From NCBI GenBank assembly GCA_016280395.1, contig JAEEGQ010000059.1, positions 49,456-113,455 of the forward strand: DNA of 64,000 nucleotides. Direction: 5' to 3'. The stretch is from Lachnospiraceae bacterium (GTDB lineage: Bacteria; Bacillota; Clostridia; Lachnospirales; Lachnospiraceae). The notes under the pieces are model-generated. The model saw nothing but the letters and a program-made list of their open reading frames with translations. It was not told the origin of the DNA and ran no database searches. The position numbers and the translations under genes are program-made. This document shows, in pieces, positions 41,874 through 51,368 of this stretch. Position 1 is the first letter of the stretch; each line of letters begins with the position of its first letter.

Positions 41874-43703
41874 ATGAAAAAAGGGGTTATCGTTTCTATC
41901 GCACTTATTGCAGCAATGATGCTTGCCGCATGTGCGTCAACCAAAACAACACCGTCGCCTGTTCCGACAAACGGCGCAACGCCTACTTCAACCGCATCGC
42001 CGACACCGACGGATAAACCGGCTACGCCTACTGAAGTGCCTGCTACACCGACACCTACATTTACGCCCACACCCACCAAAGTTTCGGCAACGCCTACTCC
42101 CACGCTGTCGCCGACACCCACAGAGGTTCCGGTCCCGACAACAAACCTTGAGCCCACTCCCATAACAAGCGGTACTGAAAAGGAAATCTTCCTTTCGAAC
42201 TTTGCACCGATGTCGCAAAAAGGGCTGTATGCAACGCAGAAAATGTACATAAAGGCAGAGCTCTACTCTTCACTAAAAAGCATGTTCAAGTTCGGTGATA
42301 CCTTGTTTGTTTGCCCCGGAGGATATGGCACTGTTCTTTGGTTTACCAAATACAGACTGTCTAATCTGGCGATTGTATCTTCTTTGCCGTCCATAAGCAC
42401 ATCCACATTAGAATACCATGACGACGAGTGCCTTATAGTAAGTGATGGGCAGGATGTAACAACTTTATGTATCTACGATCAAGATTTTAAAGCGGTCAAG
42501 AAGATCACTCTTGCTGATTTCTCCTTTGGTTCTGTCCTGAACTATGACAAATCCGGTAACAAGCTTCTCCTGACCGGCAACGACGCAATCTGTGAATATG
42601 ACCTACAAACAGACACTCTCAAAGAGCTCCTCTTGTTCTCGCAGATAGATCTGGAGGGTTATGCGATCGAATACGTGGACATTTATCACGTACCCAGCGA
42701 CAACGAAGTTTGTATTTATGTTGAATATAATACTCCCGACATGGTGGGCATGGGTATTCCTGCCGGTGGTGTCGAATATAATTACAATACCGCTACAGGA
42801 GAGCTGTCTAAGCTACCTTCCCATCCCGGTCTTGGCTATGTTGATGAAGCAAATGCCCGCTACTCATTCTTTGAGCCGGGCGGTGACAGAAGTGCTGTAA
42901 GCCTCTGTTACGGGCGCCCACAATCGATCAACATTTATGACAAAGACCTTAAAATCATACGGACTATCACTATGGCTGACAGCGGGTATACGACCTATTA
43001 TCTTTCTGTTGATTGGGCAAACAATGTTGTCATCTATTACGATGTCGACGACAAGCGCTGTTTATGCTACTCCATCGAGACCGGCGAATTGATATCCGGC
43101 ATATATTTAACCGCTACACCTATAGATTACGCCGACGGCCTGATGTTTTTCTCCGGCACCTTTGAGGAGAACGGCAAAACAAGGGATGTAACGTATGTAT
43201 GGGACTACCTGAACGGCGAAGTACCTGCAGAACCTGCGATTCCCACAGGCGAACGCGAGATCAAGCAGCGCTTCGAACTCGAAGACACCGTTGTAACTAT
43301 TGAAGTGCCCGTGGATACTGAGAAAGATGACTTTTTCTTTGTGGCATATGAAAAAAAGACAGACAAAGAGATAAAGAGCATCTACTTCGAAAACTATATT
43401 GAGTGGTCTGACGGGCTCGAAGCTCCCCTTATTACAAAGGGAAAAAGCACTGTCATACTTGACAATTTAGACCCGTTTACCGGCGGGTCCAGATTCTATT
43501 CTTGTACACACCACTTTTATTTTTATGACTCCATGCTGAATGAGCTGGGTTCATTTGAGGTTAAAGGCTCACGTCGGCTCAATTCCTCATCCTACGACGA
43601 GGAAAACGGTATTTTCTCCTTTGAGTTTCAACCGGATTTTAATACGACGGTAATCTATGAATACAATATAAAAACCGGAGAGCTCAAAAAACACGATAAA
43701 TAA
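41874..43703 (+). CDS. Lipoprotein with Pro-Thr linker and beta-propeller-like domain, C-terminally shortened
   Basis: A 609-residue lipoprotein: signal peptide ending LAAC (Cys20), a Pro-Thr-rich linker at about 25-100 that would span the cell wall, and an extracellular domain with repeated strands of the type LYDKDLKIIRTITM and IYDQDFKAVKKITL, suggesting a beta-propeller. It is one of three paralogues in the window. Compared with the next copy it stops early, after YNIKTGELKKHDK, where the neighbours continue for about 200 residues. The start sequence and first 20 residues are nearly identical to the next gene. Function unknown; polymer or surface binding is possible. Confidence 0.8.
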   Translation: MKKGVIVSIALIAAMMLAACASTKTTPSPVPTNGATPTSTASPTPTDKPATPTEVPATPTPTFTPTPTKVSATPTPTLSPTPTEVPVPTTNLEPTPITSGTEKEIFLSNFAPMSQKGLYATQKMYIKAELYSSLKSMFKFGDTLFVCPGGYGTVLWFTKYRLSNLAIVSSLPSISTSTLEYHDDECLIVSDGQDVTTLCIYDQDFKAVKKITLADFSFGSVLNYDKSGNKLLLTGNDAICEYDLQTDTLKELLLFSQIDLEGYAIEYVDIYHVPSDNEVCIYVEYNTPDMVGMGIPAGGVEYNYNTATGELSKLPSHPGLGYVDEANARYSFFEPGGDRSAVSLCYGRPQSINIYDKDLKIIRTITMADSGYTTYYLSVDWANNVVIYYDVDDKRCLCYSIETGELISGIYLTATPIDYADGLMFFSGTFEENGKTRDVTYVWDYLNGEVPAEPAIPTGEREIKQRFELEDTVVTIEVPVDTEKDDFFFVAYEKKTDKEIKSIYFENYIEWSDGLEAPLITKGKSTVILDNLDPFTGGSRFYSCTHHFYFYDSMLNELGSFEVKGSRRLNSSSYDEENGIFSFEFQPDFNTTVIYEYNIKTGELKKHDK

Positions 43704-43731
43704 GCCGGAAAGATAATTTGAGGAGATCATC

Positions 43732-46203
43732 ATGAAAAAAGGGGTTATCGTTTCTATCGCACTTATTGCAGCAATGATCCTTGCTGCATGTGCGTCAACC
43801 AAAACAACACCGTCGCCGGTTCCGACAACCGGCGCAACACCGACGTCCACTTCATCGCCGACGCCGACGGGGAAGCCGGCTACACCTACGCCTACATCCA
43901 CACCGACCGCAGTTCCGGCTACACCCACGCCCACGGAAGTACCTGCAACGCCGACTCCCACAGCGGTTCCGGTTCCGACTGCAAATCTTGAGCCTACGCC
44001 CATAACAAGCGGCACGGCAAGAGAGATCTTCCTTTCAAACTTTGCTAAAATGTCGCAGAAGGGACTGTATGCAACGCAGAAAATAGGTCTTCCGTCAGAA
44101 CCGAGCCGAGTTTGGGATTATATGTTCAAGTCCGGCGACGCCCTGTTTGTTTGTACAAACAACTACAGTAAAGATTTCCGGTTGGCCAAATACAGCCTTT
44201 CCGACCTTGCACAGGTATCGCTTTTGTCCTTCGATGATAAATCCAAGTATTACTATTTGACCGATTATGATTATGACGATGATGAGCTGCTGGAAATACT
44301 TGAAAGTAAAGATACCGAAGACGCCGATATAGTTTATTCTTACTATGATCACAACTTTAATAAGCTCAAAGTCAAAGAATACAAGCATGTAACTTTGCCC
44401 GAATTCCCTTCCGTGTCTCTTATGGATTATGATTTGGAAAATAACCTATTCATCTACCAGGACGATAAAGTAGTATACAAATACGATCTCGGAACAGGCA
44501 AGCTCATTGAAGTCTTCAACATTTCGGCCATAACAGTGCCGGATAACCTTTATTTGGCCTATTGGAGCGTTAATGCCGTGGAGGCCAATGAATTTAAGAT
44601 TTATGTTGAATTTAATCAAGGTAACGGAATCATCCCTGCAGCCTGGCACGAATACAAATACAATATTGACACAAAAGAGCTGACCCTGTTACCTGACGAT
44701 CCGAGCGTCGGCTATTATGCTGAGGGCTATGAGGCTACTTCCATTTCTGAGCCCGGCGGAGAAAGAAAAGCATATTACTATTGTTCTCAGGGTCCCGCAA
44801 CAATCAATATTTGTGACAAAGACTTTAATAAAATCCGTTCAATAGTTTTAAGCAACAACGGAGTTTCAGTACAGAAGTCATCATATTTCGCTGTTGACTG
44901 GAAGAACAATGTTGTCCTCTTCGATGATGCCGTGCCTAACTAGAACCATGATCTCGTTTTATGCTGCTACTCCATCGAGACCGGCGAGCTTATCTCGAAG
45001 CTTGAGACAAAAGGCAGTGTCTTTGATTTCGTGGACGGTCTGCTGTTCATCTCCGGCACCCTGGAGGAAAACGGCCAAACAAGGGATGTAACTTATGTCT
45101 GGGATTACTTGAACGGTGCAACCGGGGACGAGCCGATTTTAGTTGGTGACAGAACGAAACAGGAAAGTCGCGAGTTAAAAGACAGTATCATATGCGTTGA
45201 AACGCCTGAGAATTCTGCCCTCAAGGATTTCTATCTTGTAGCATATGGCAAAAAAACAGGCGAAGTAATAAACAGCGTATATTTTGACAGTTATTTCTCC
45301 CTGTATTATGATAATGTCTCATCCCCCTGGATAACAAAAGGTAAGGAAACAATAATAGTTGATATCAAAGAACCGGAAGATGATCGCACAGATAAATATT
45401 CTTATACACATCGCTTTTTTGTTTATGATTCAAAGCTGAACAAACTGGGTTCCTTTGAGGTTAAAGGCGAGGCTCATCTCGCGTCCGGATTCTACAACGA
45501 AGAAAACGGCATTTACATTTTCCCGAACAATCCGGATGATGACACCTATGAATTTAGCGAGTATAACATTAAGACCGGCGAGCTCAAAAAGCTTGATAAG
45601 GGAATCATAAAGGACGCAGGGAAATATCATAGTTTCTACGGTCTGCTCGATAAGACCAAACTGCTCTATACCGAAGCAGTTCAGGTAAACACGGATGCCG
45701 AGCCCCTTCGCTATTCATACGAATCATATCTGCTCGATCTTTATACGGGTGAAAAAGTCACCGTTGCTTTACCTCACGGAGATTTTGACAACACATATAA
45801 CCGGGTACGTATCTTAACGGAATACACCGGCAAACGATATATCAATGGTGCATATCAGTGGCATTTTTTAATTCCATATTATGACACGGATCTGGGCGGC
45901 GAGCTTTATATCTGTGACACAGACGGGAAGAAAGTGAAGGTTGAGATCGGGAATCCGTGTGAGGCTTATACGCTTATACCCGATTGGAAAAACAACATCT
46001 TGATAACATGTGATTACCCTTGGCCCGGCGGAGATGGCGGCTCTATCAAATGCACATTCCGCTCCTACTCGATGGAAACCGGCAAACTTCTTGGGGAAAG
46101 CCCCTCGGTTGATGCTATATTGGAACAGTCGATCTATGACATTGATTCCGAAGAAGGCCTGCTGTACTTTGACGGCTCAGTTCTGTGGGAATATAAGAAA
46201 TAA
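43732..46203 (+). pseudogene. Second Pro-Thr-linker lipoprotein, split by an in-frame TAG
   Basis: The frame opening at 43732 (signal peptide with LAAC, Pro-Thr linker to about residue 85) stops at TAG 44941-44943 and continues in the same frame to 46203 with sequence that matches the paralogues on both sides: before it VDWKNNVVLFDD, after it CYSIETGEL and DVTYVWDYLNG. Without the stop the product would have 823 residues. A single nonsense mutation, a sequencing error or suppression of TAG are possible. The C-terminal part (LIPDWKNNILITCDY) also matches the third copy at 51852. Confidence 0.8.
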
Positions 46204-46234
46204 AAGCATTGTGTCAGAAATACAAGAATTTGAA

Positions 46235-46266
46235 AAGCGCCTCGCCGGCAAACCGGCGGGGCGCTT
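46235..46266. terminator. Terminator between second lipoprotein and Rpn genes
   Basis: AAGCGCCTCGCCGG (46235-46248) and CCGGCGGGGCGCTT (46253-46266) form a 14-bp stem with a short loop between convergent genes. A variant copy accompanies the Rpn remnant at 51369. Confidence 0.8.
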
Positions 46267-46285
46267 GTGCGTTCACTATCTTGAA

Positions 46286-47125
46286 TTATAAACCGAATTC
46301 CTTGTAAAGCCGCTCTCGTTCAACTTTGTCAGAGGTGGCTTTGGCGATATCATCGTAACGGTGAGCTTCAATAAGCTTTTGAATGAGTGCCGAAAGACGT
46401 GCCTCGCCTTTGACAAGGCCTGTCGCTTCGCCTTCTGCTCTGCCCTCTGCTCTGCCCTCAGCTCTGCCTTCTGCTCTTGCTTCGGTCATATAGCGTTCCA
46501 TTACTTCACACATAGCACTTAGTCCTCCTTCCGTAGTTTTAAGCCGCTGTACCTCGGCTGTGGTTTCCGGGAATTGCTCGTCATTAAGCTCTTTTTTGGT
46601 GAAACAGCTCATAAGATCCGCAATCCTTGAGCCGTCATTTACGGCGGTATTGACAAATACCTCATCGAAACCGTCATCGAATAATGCTCCTGTTTCTTTC
46701 AGACGCTTTTCAATGTGGTAAATCGTTTTGCCACCCTTGAATATATCGGTTTCCGATATGTAAACGATAAGAACATTGGTTACATCTTTGAAGGCGATTC
46801 CCGGTTCCGATTCATTTACAGTGATCATTGAACCGTTGTATCTCGCTCTTCTCGCGTGGTCGTCATTGTCAGAACGCTGAACCTCTATGTTGCACTTAGC
46901 TCCGTTACCAAGTGTACAAAGCGCATCCAACCTGACCGAACGCCCATAAATGTTATGTTCGTCTCCCTGTGTGACGACCTCTAAAACCTCAAGATCATCA
47001 TCTTCAAGGATAACGCGCAGTATTTCCCGTACTGCCTTCTTGTTTGCCGCAAATGCCTCAAAGAATACATCATCTATAAGGCGAAGGTTCTTAATGTCGG
47101 CAATCTTTTCTTCATAAGTTTTCAA
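46286..47125 (-). CDS. Rpn family recombination-promoting nuclease/putative transposase
   Basis: A 279-residue PD-(D/E)XK nuclease-family protein. The core includes LIDDVFFEAFAANKKAVREIL, SVRLDALCTLGNGAKCNIEVQ (catalytic D...ExQ) and RRARYNGSM. The C-terminal part has a tandem AEGR repeat (about 220-236) and ends with a helical region. The best start is TTG at 47125, with AAGGAG 7 nt upstream; upstream in-frame ATG codons lack a ribosome binding site. Rpn proteins are DNA endonucleases linked to RecA-independent recombination and spread as small elements. A deleted second copy lies at 51369-51714. Confidence 0.85.
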   Translation of the reverse strand: MKTYEEKIADIKNLRLIDDVFFEAFAANKKAVREILRVILEDDDLEVLEVVTQGDEHNIYGRSVRLDALCTLGNGAKCNIEVQRSDNDDHARRARYNGSMITVNESEPGIAFKDVTNVLIVYISETDIFKGGKTIYHIEKRLKETGALFDDGFDEVFVNTAVNDGSRIADLMSCFTKKELNDEQFPETTAEVQRLKTTEGGLSAMCEVMERYMTEARAEGRAEGRAEGRAEGEATGLVKGEARLSALIQKLIEAHRYDDIAKATSDKVERERLYKEFGL

Positions 47126-47346
47126 ATACAGTCTCCTTGGTAGTGCATATTTCGAAGAGATCTGCAAATTCATTATACATTGCAAGCGGGATAGTGTCAA
47201 ATTGTTTGGGATTTGAACTATTACAAATAACAACAAAAGCTCAGATCAAATCTGTAAATGATTATATGCTTTTCCAGATAATGTGTCAAGCAAAAATATG
47301 GAAAAATTATATTACATTGTTTCGGTAATCGCTTGAAGAAAAAAAC

Positions 47347-47396
47347 GGGGACACTTCTCTTTAACAACATTGTCAGAAAGAACCGTCCCCGGTGAT
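47347..47396. repeat. GGGGAC...GAACCGTCCCC repeat upstream of the Rpn gene
   Basis: An imperfect member of the GGGGACGGTTCT family with the internal AACAACATTGT element. The 405-bp gap 47126-47530 consists of this repeat, sequence shared with the Rpn remnant (47236-47454), and the yhhN promoter. Confidence 0.7.
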
Positions 47397-47468
47397 ACAA
47401 ATCGTTCCTTTCAGTCACAAAACATAATCTATCAGTGCAGAAGCGGATTGTTGTTTGCCCCTTTGGTC

Positions 47469-47496
47469 CTGTTCAAGCGCCCTCTGTTATGGTACA
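47469..47496 (+). promoter_or_regulatory. 28-bp sequence shared with 36559, probable yhhN promoter
   Basis: Identical over 28 bp to the sequence before the hemolysin III remnant; it ends TGGTACAAT, an extended -10 box, 35 bp before the yhhN start codon. Confidence 0.55.
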
Positions 47497-47530
47497 ATTA
47501 AACAGGATTTTATAGTGAGGAGACAATGTC

Positions 47531-48220
47531 ATGGAGTTGCGAGAAAATATGATGATCATCCTGTGCTTCACCGGTGTGGCGGTGCAGGGCTTTTATATCC
47601 TGTCCGAGATCAGGCAGAGCATGCTTGCTGCAGTTTTCCTTAAAGGCATTGCATCTGCAACCTTTGTGGCTGTGGGGTGGCTTGGCCTGTGCATTACAGG
47701 TGGCGGAACGCTGCCGCGGTTGATCCTGTGCGGCCTGATCCTTGGCGCGTTGGGCGATGTGCTGCTCAATGCCAGATATTTCGCAGGCAAACGGGAATCC
47801 GCCCTTTTTGTGGCCGGAGTGGTCTCGTTCTTTCTGGGGCACATCATGTATCTGATAGTGCTGATGTCTATCTCGCAAAGCCATGTGCCTGTTATCGTTT
47901 CGGCAGCCGTGATAGCGGCTGTGATCATCTGCGTTATGCAACGCACCGTCACTGCATCCGTTCCGATGAAGATCCTCGGCGGGGTATATGTCGCGACCGT
48001 TGTACTGATGGCCGTCGCAGCCGTCGGAAATGCCCTGGCTGTTCAGAACACCGGCCGTGTACTTTACGCTGTCGGCGCTGTTCTTTTCCTGTGTTCCGAC
48101 ATCATCCTGATATTCAATACCTTCGGTGAACGCACCAAAATGCTCTGGAGCGCAATATGCCTGGCGCTTTATTATCCCGGGCAGCTGCTGATCGCACTTA
48201 CGCTGTATTTTGGACTCTGA
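47531..48220 (+). CDS. YhhN/TMEM86 family membrane protein (lysoplasmalogenase-like)
   Basis: A 229-residue protein with about seven to eight transmembrane segments. The conserved acidic motifs LILGALGDVLLN (near 80) and FLCSDIILIFN (near 190) identify the YhhN/TMEM86 family, whose characterised members hydrolyse lysoplasmalogen. Many Clostridia contain plasmalogens, so the role is plausible. GAGGAG precedes the ATG. It ends before a terminator shared with the flavodoxin gene. Confidence 0.88.
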   Translation: MELRENMMIILCFTGVAVQGFYILSEIRQSMLAAVFLKGIASATFVAVGWLGLCITGGGTLPRLILCGLILGALGDVLLNARYFAGKRESALFVAGVVSFFLGHIMYLIVLMSISQSHVPVIVSAAVIAAVIICVMQRTVTASVPMKILGGVYVATVVLMAVAAVGNALAVQNTGRVLYAVGAVLFLCSDIILIFNTFGERTKMLWSAICLALYYPGQLLIALTLYFGL

Positions 48221-48293
48221 CAACAGTGTAAAAAAGGGAAACGGCGAAAAAGGAGACAGGCAAAAAATAAGAATGCCGGAATGCCAAAAAACC

Positions 48294-48321
48294 AAGGGAG
48301 CGTCAGATTCGACGCTCCCTT
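48294..48321. terminator. Bidirectional terminator between yhhN and flavodoxin genes
   Basis: A perfect 11-bp stem AAGGGAGCGTC/GACGCTCCCTT with a 6-nt loop, located between two convergent genes. Confidence 0.85.
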
Positions 48322-48345
48322 ATCATTTGGTCCCGCAGGCACATA

Positions 48346-48753
48346 TCATTTAAACTGCCTTGCAAACTGTGCCGCAGCCTTTAAGTCTTCCTCATTGGGT
48401 CTGCCCTTGTGGATCCCCTTGAATTCACCTCTGCAGTGGAATTCCCTTGCATCCATGGCTATACCCTTCTTGTCCGCAACAGACTTGACCTTCTTGTAGG
48501 TCGAGTTGAGCATCGCCGCCGAGCCGAAGTTGACTATCTTGCCTATCTTCCCGCTGTCAAGCGATTCTACGAATTTTCTGACCTCGGGATCGATAGAAAA
48601 TGCATAGTATGAATTGCCCAGGAAGAGCAGGTCCACAGGCTCGTTTACAGGCTCGCTCAAAGGCAGCGCCTCAACGCCGAGCTCTTTTGCGACAGCTTCC
48701 GCAAGTTTCTTTGTGTTACCGGTTTTTGTGTAGTATCTTACTGCGTACGTCAT
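48346..48753 (-). CDS. Flavodoxin family protein
   Basis: A 135-residue flavodoxin-like protein. The phosphate loop reads YTKTGNTKKLAEAVA, followed by LLFLGNSYYAF and VNFGSAAM, giving the expected FMN-binding edges. It is shorter than typical electron-transfer flavodoxins and may act with an unseen partner. GGAGAA precedes the ATG. The following gap 48754-48864 holds no gene. Confidence 0.85.
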   Translation of the reverse strand: MTYAVRYYTKTGNTKKLAEAVAKELGVEALPLSEPVNEPVDLLFLGNSYYAFSIDPEVRKFVESLDSGKIGKIVNFGSAAMLNSTYKKVKSVADKKGIAMDAREFHCRGEFKGIHKGRPNEEDLKAAAQFARQFK

Positions 48754-48864
48754 GATCGTTCTCCTTTTTATTTGTTATGAGTATTTATGATTATATATTA
48801 TTATTTCTTGATATTTTTAAGCCCGTTTGTTTACTTGTACCGTTTTTCCCGGCAGGGCGCCTTA

Positions 48865-49587
48865 TCAGGATCTTTTCCGGGTGCCGCTCGCCTGATCAGG
48901 ATCTTTTCCGATTGCCATGCGCCTGATAAATCCTGCGATCACAAGATAAATATATCCGATCACGAGCAGGAATACAAGCAGCGCCAGTATCCACCATGCC
49001 GTTCCCATGAAAGGCAGCCCCTTCGTGAAGCCAAATGCTCCGGCCGGGCTTCCCCAGTTGAGAAAGAAATACGGGTAATACGTCCCCTCGTAGAATTCCC
49101 ATTTGAGGACATAGCCTATCCCCGCATAAATTGCATAAAGTACAGGCGGTATGATCACAAACAGGGTATTAATGCGTTTTATCTCAAAGGCCGTGCTCAC
49201 AAGGAAGAAATCCAGGACCGCGGCAACCGGCACAACAAGATGCGTCAGCGTATTCGGTACCGTCCATGCTCGCGCCCCGAGCGTCGGGGCAAGAACAAAG
49301 CCAAACACAACGCCTGTAAGCGTTATGGCGATCGTCCCGACATACTTGACCACCGGCCAGACCCTGCCGGCAGAACGCGCCGTAAACATCAGGATACAGC
49401 CCGTGATGCAGATAATCGCTATCGCGATGTTCGACTGTATCGTAAAATACATGAACACCCTTCTGCCGCCCATGAACGACTTGCTTCCGGCGATCGCGCT
49501 CATTACCGTGCCCGTGACGGCAGACACTGCCACTATACATTTCAACACGAAACTTATCAGTTTTTGTGCTTTAGACAGACCTTTCAT
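48865..49587 (-). CDS. Pr6Pr family membrane protein
   Basis: A 240-residue protein with six transmembrane segments. FMYFTIQSNIAIAI (near 45), NTLTHLVVPVAAVLDFF (near 112) and YPYFFLNW match the Pr6Pr/AIG1-FAR-17a-like family. The start at 49587 has GGAGG upstream. No enzymatic role is established for bacterial members; related eukaryotic proteins are hydrolases of fatty-acid esters. It follows the MarR gene by 22 bp and is probably co-transcribed with it. Confidence 0.78.
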   Translation of the reverse strand: MKGLSKAQKLISFVLKCIVAVSAVTGTVMSAIAGSKSFMGGRRVFMYFTIQSNIAIAIICITGCILMFTARSAGRVWPVVKYVGTIAITLTGVVFGFVLAPTLGARAWTVPNTLTHLVVPVAAVLDFFLVSTAFEIKRINTLFVIIPPVLYAIYAGIGYVLKWEFYEGTYYPYFFLNWGSPAGAFGFTKGLPFMGTAWWILALLVFLLVIGYIYLVIAGFIRRMAIGKDPDQASGTRKRS

Positions 49588-49609
49588 TCTGCCACCTCCG
49601 TTTTCTGTT

Positions 49610-50041
49610 TTAATCATTCAGGAACAGGTAAAGGATCCTGTATAGCTCCTTTGCGTCCTTTTCACTAAGATTATTGTTGCTGCAGGCGATCTTCATGGGG
49701 ATGTCCTTGCAGGCCTCCTTAAGGCGTTCGCCTTCCGGAGTGATGCTGATGAGCGTGATCCTCTCATCTTCTTTCGATCGTTCCCTTGTTACGTAGCCTG
49801 CCTTTTCAAGCCTTTTCAAGAGCGGTGTCAGCGTCCCCGCATCGAGGTAGAGCGCCTCTCCAAGCTGCCCCACGCTGACCTTTTCCTTTTCCCACAGCAC
49901 CATCATCACGATGTATTGTGTGTAGGTGAGCCCCAGCGGCTTTAAGAAAGGCGTGTAACTGCCCGTGATCTTTCTTTCGCACGCGTAGAGCGGGAAACAT
50001 ATCTGATTCTTTAATAACAACTGTTCATATTCCTGTGCCAT
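49610..50041 (-). CDS. MarR family regulator, OhrR-like
   Basis: A 143-residue winged-helix regulator. QICFPLYACERKITGSYTPF near the N-terminus with Cys15 and the following LGLTYTQYIVMMVLWE match OhrR, where the equivalent Cys senses organic peroxide; LYLDAGTLTPLLKRLEKAGYV is the recognition helix region. No ohr gene lies nearby; instead it sits between a radical SAM gene and a Pr6Pr gene. It may control these through the palindrome at 51297-51314. Confidence 0.9.
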   Translation of the reverse strand: MAQEYEQLLLKNQICFPLYACERKITGSYTPFLKPLGLTYTQYIVMMVLWEKEKVSVGQLGEALYLDAGTLTPLLKRLEKAGYVTRERSKEDERITLISITPEGERLKEACKDIPMKIACSNNNLSEKDAKELYRILYLFLND

Positions 50042-50142
50042 AACTCCTCCGTAACCCTAAACCCCATGTCCATTTCCCTGTACCTGAGCTTTTTTGCAGC
50101 CCTGTAATCCGGTCTTTTTGGGGGATATACTTCAATGATTTT

Positions 50143-50171
50143 ATTATATAAAACTATCAGTCCGAAGACAA
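50143..50171 (-). promoter_or_regulatory. Promoter of the MarR gene
   Basis: On the minus strand TTGTCT (50166-50171) and TATAAT (50143-50148) are 17 bp apart, with the -35 box inside the end of the radical SAM gene. This gives the MarR and Pr6Pr genes their own transcript. Confidence 0.65.
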
Positions 50172-51254
50172 CATGATCTGCTCAACATCTGCCCTTCTTT
50201 CGTACAGGGTGCAGCCGCCGGGATGATCCTCTAACAGATATCCGCCATCCCTGAGCTTCCTGAAAAGCCTCGAGTTCATCGCTTCTTTAAGGGATGTGTC
50301 GCGCACATTGATGTCCGAATACGGTGAGAACGGACAGGGTTCCGCTCCGCCGTGAGAGTTTATGTGGAAGAAGCCTCTTCCTGCGGCAACGCATCCGCCT
50401 GAGCTCTTTTCATCGCCCGGGAACGAGATAAATACCATCTCTTCATGGGTCTTGCGCAGGCGCGCGATCTCGCTTTTAAGATACTCGCGCTCCGCATCTC
50501 CCGGCGCAAGCTCCTTTGAATCCTCCGTAACAGGCACAAACTCAACGAATATCACCGCTTTGCAGCCTCTTTCGGAAAGTCCGCCGATGAATTCCTCAGA
50601 GGAAACCTCCTTAAGATTTTCTGTCGTGACCGTTACCGAAGCGCCAAAGATAAGGCCTCTTTCCTTAAGTTCCTCCATTCCTGTAATGAGCTTGTCGTAA
50701 ACGCCCTCACCGCGCCTTGCATCCGTCACTTCGCGCTCGCCTTCGATGCTGAGTATCGGGATCAGGTTGCGTGACTTGTCGAAAAGTTCGAGATAATTTT
50801 TATTCAGATAAGTCCCGTTCGTGAATATCGGGAAGAGGATGTTCTGTTTTGTTGCGGCAGCCTTTATAACATCAGGCCTAAGCATCGGCTCGCCGCCCGC
50901 GAGAAGGATAAAGCTTACGCCAAGATCATCCGCCTCTTCAAAGACTTTGCCCCACTCCTCACCTGTAAGCTGTTTTACGGGTTCCGCATCGGTAGTTGCG
51001 TGGTTACACCTCGAATAACAGCCAGCACAGTGCAGGTTGCAGCTGCTGGTTATGCTTGCGATAAGGAAAGGCGGAATGTGCTCACCCGCTTCTTCCGCTT
51101 TTCGTCTTTTCTTTGATGCCGCCCTGCTTGCAAGTGCAAACTTTGCCATGAATATGCTTTCTTTGGGATTCTTTATCGTAGCCCGCACTGCCTCGGAAAC
51201 CACACGCTCCACGCCGCGCGTCATATATGCCTGGATATCGAAATTCTCTTCCAT
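50157..51254 (-). CDS. Radical SAM protein
   Basis: A 365-residue enzyme with the CxxxCxxC cluster motif in SSCNLHCAGCY (near 77) and the GGEPML motif (SAM amino group). The C-terminal part has a few further Cys residues (GGCVAAG, AEPCPFSP, GGCTLYE) that may hold an auxiliary cluster, as in SPASM-type enzymes. The N-terminal 70 residues are helical and basic (ASKKRRKAEEAGE). The start at 51254 has AAAGGAG upstream. The substrate is unknown; no precursor peptide gene is adjacent. Confidence 0.9.
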   Translation of the reverse strand: MEENFDIQAYMTRGVERVVSEAVRATIKNPKESIFMAKFALASRAASKKRRKAEEAGEHIPPFLIASITSSCNLHCAGCYSRCNHATTDAEPVKQLTGEEWGKVFEEADDLGVSFILLAGGEPMLRPDVIKAAATKQNILFPIFTNGTYLNKNYLELFDKSRNLIPILSIEGEREVTDARRGEGVYDKLITGMEELKERGLIFGASVTVTTENLKEVSSEEFIGGLSERGCKAVIFVEFVPVTEDSKELAPGDAEREYLKSEIARLRKTHEEMVFISFPGDEKSSGGCVAAGRGFFHINSHGGAEPCPFSPYSDINVRDTSLKEAMNSRLFRKLRDGGYLLEDHPGGCTLYERRADVEQIMLSSD

Positions 51255-51294
51255 AGTCGACTCCTTTCCGGTCACGAAAATTATCTTTTGTCAC

Positions 51295-51323
51295 ATTATA
51301 TTGCGTGCAATATATTTTGTCAA
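51295..51323 (-). promoter_or_regulatory. Consensus promoter with internal palindromic operator before the radical SAM gene
   Basis: On the minus strand a perfect TTGACA (51318-51323) and a perfect TATAAT (51295-51300) are 17 bp apart. A perfect 18-bp palindrome TATATTGCGTGCAATATA (51297-51314) fills the spacer, so bound repressor would exclude RNA polymerase. The ATTGC/GCAAT half sites are plausible for a MarR-family protein such as the one encoded downstream. Confidence 0.75.
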
Positions 51324-51368
51324 GAGTTTCTTAAACCGGCGGATCCCGCAAGAATACAAGCATAAAAA

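Noticed and set aside
41990..42160. Repetitive ACGCCTACTCCCAC-type DNA that could be mistaken for a CRISPR or minisatellite
   Set aside because: It encodes the Pro-Thr linker in frame, with irregular unit length and no spacers.
41780..42250. Minus-strand frame rich in GVGVGV and similar frames at 43587-44015
   Set aside because: They are the antisense reading of the Pro-Thr linkers of the lipoproteins.
43732..46203. Reading the in-frame TAG as pyrrolysine or a reassigned codon
   Set aside because: One TAG in one paralogue is not evidence for recoding; TAG or TGA end other genes here normally and no pyrrolysine genes are visible.
46440..46500. Tandem repeat in the Rpn gene as an independent DNA element
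   Set aside because: It simply encodes the in-frame AEGR repeat, common in Rpn proteins.
47510..48295. A 261-codon open frame antisense to yhhN
   Set aside because: It is rich in His, Gln, Asp and Arg with no motif or ribosome binding site, and mirrors a clear membrane-protein gene on the other strand.
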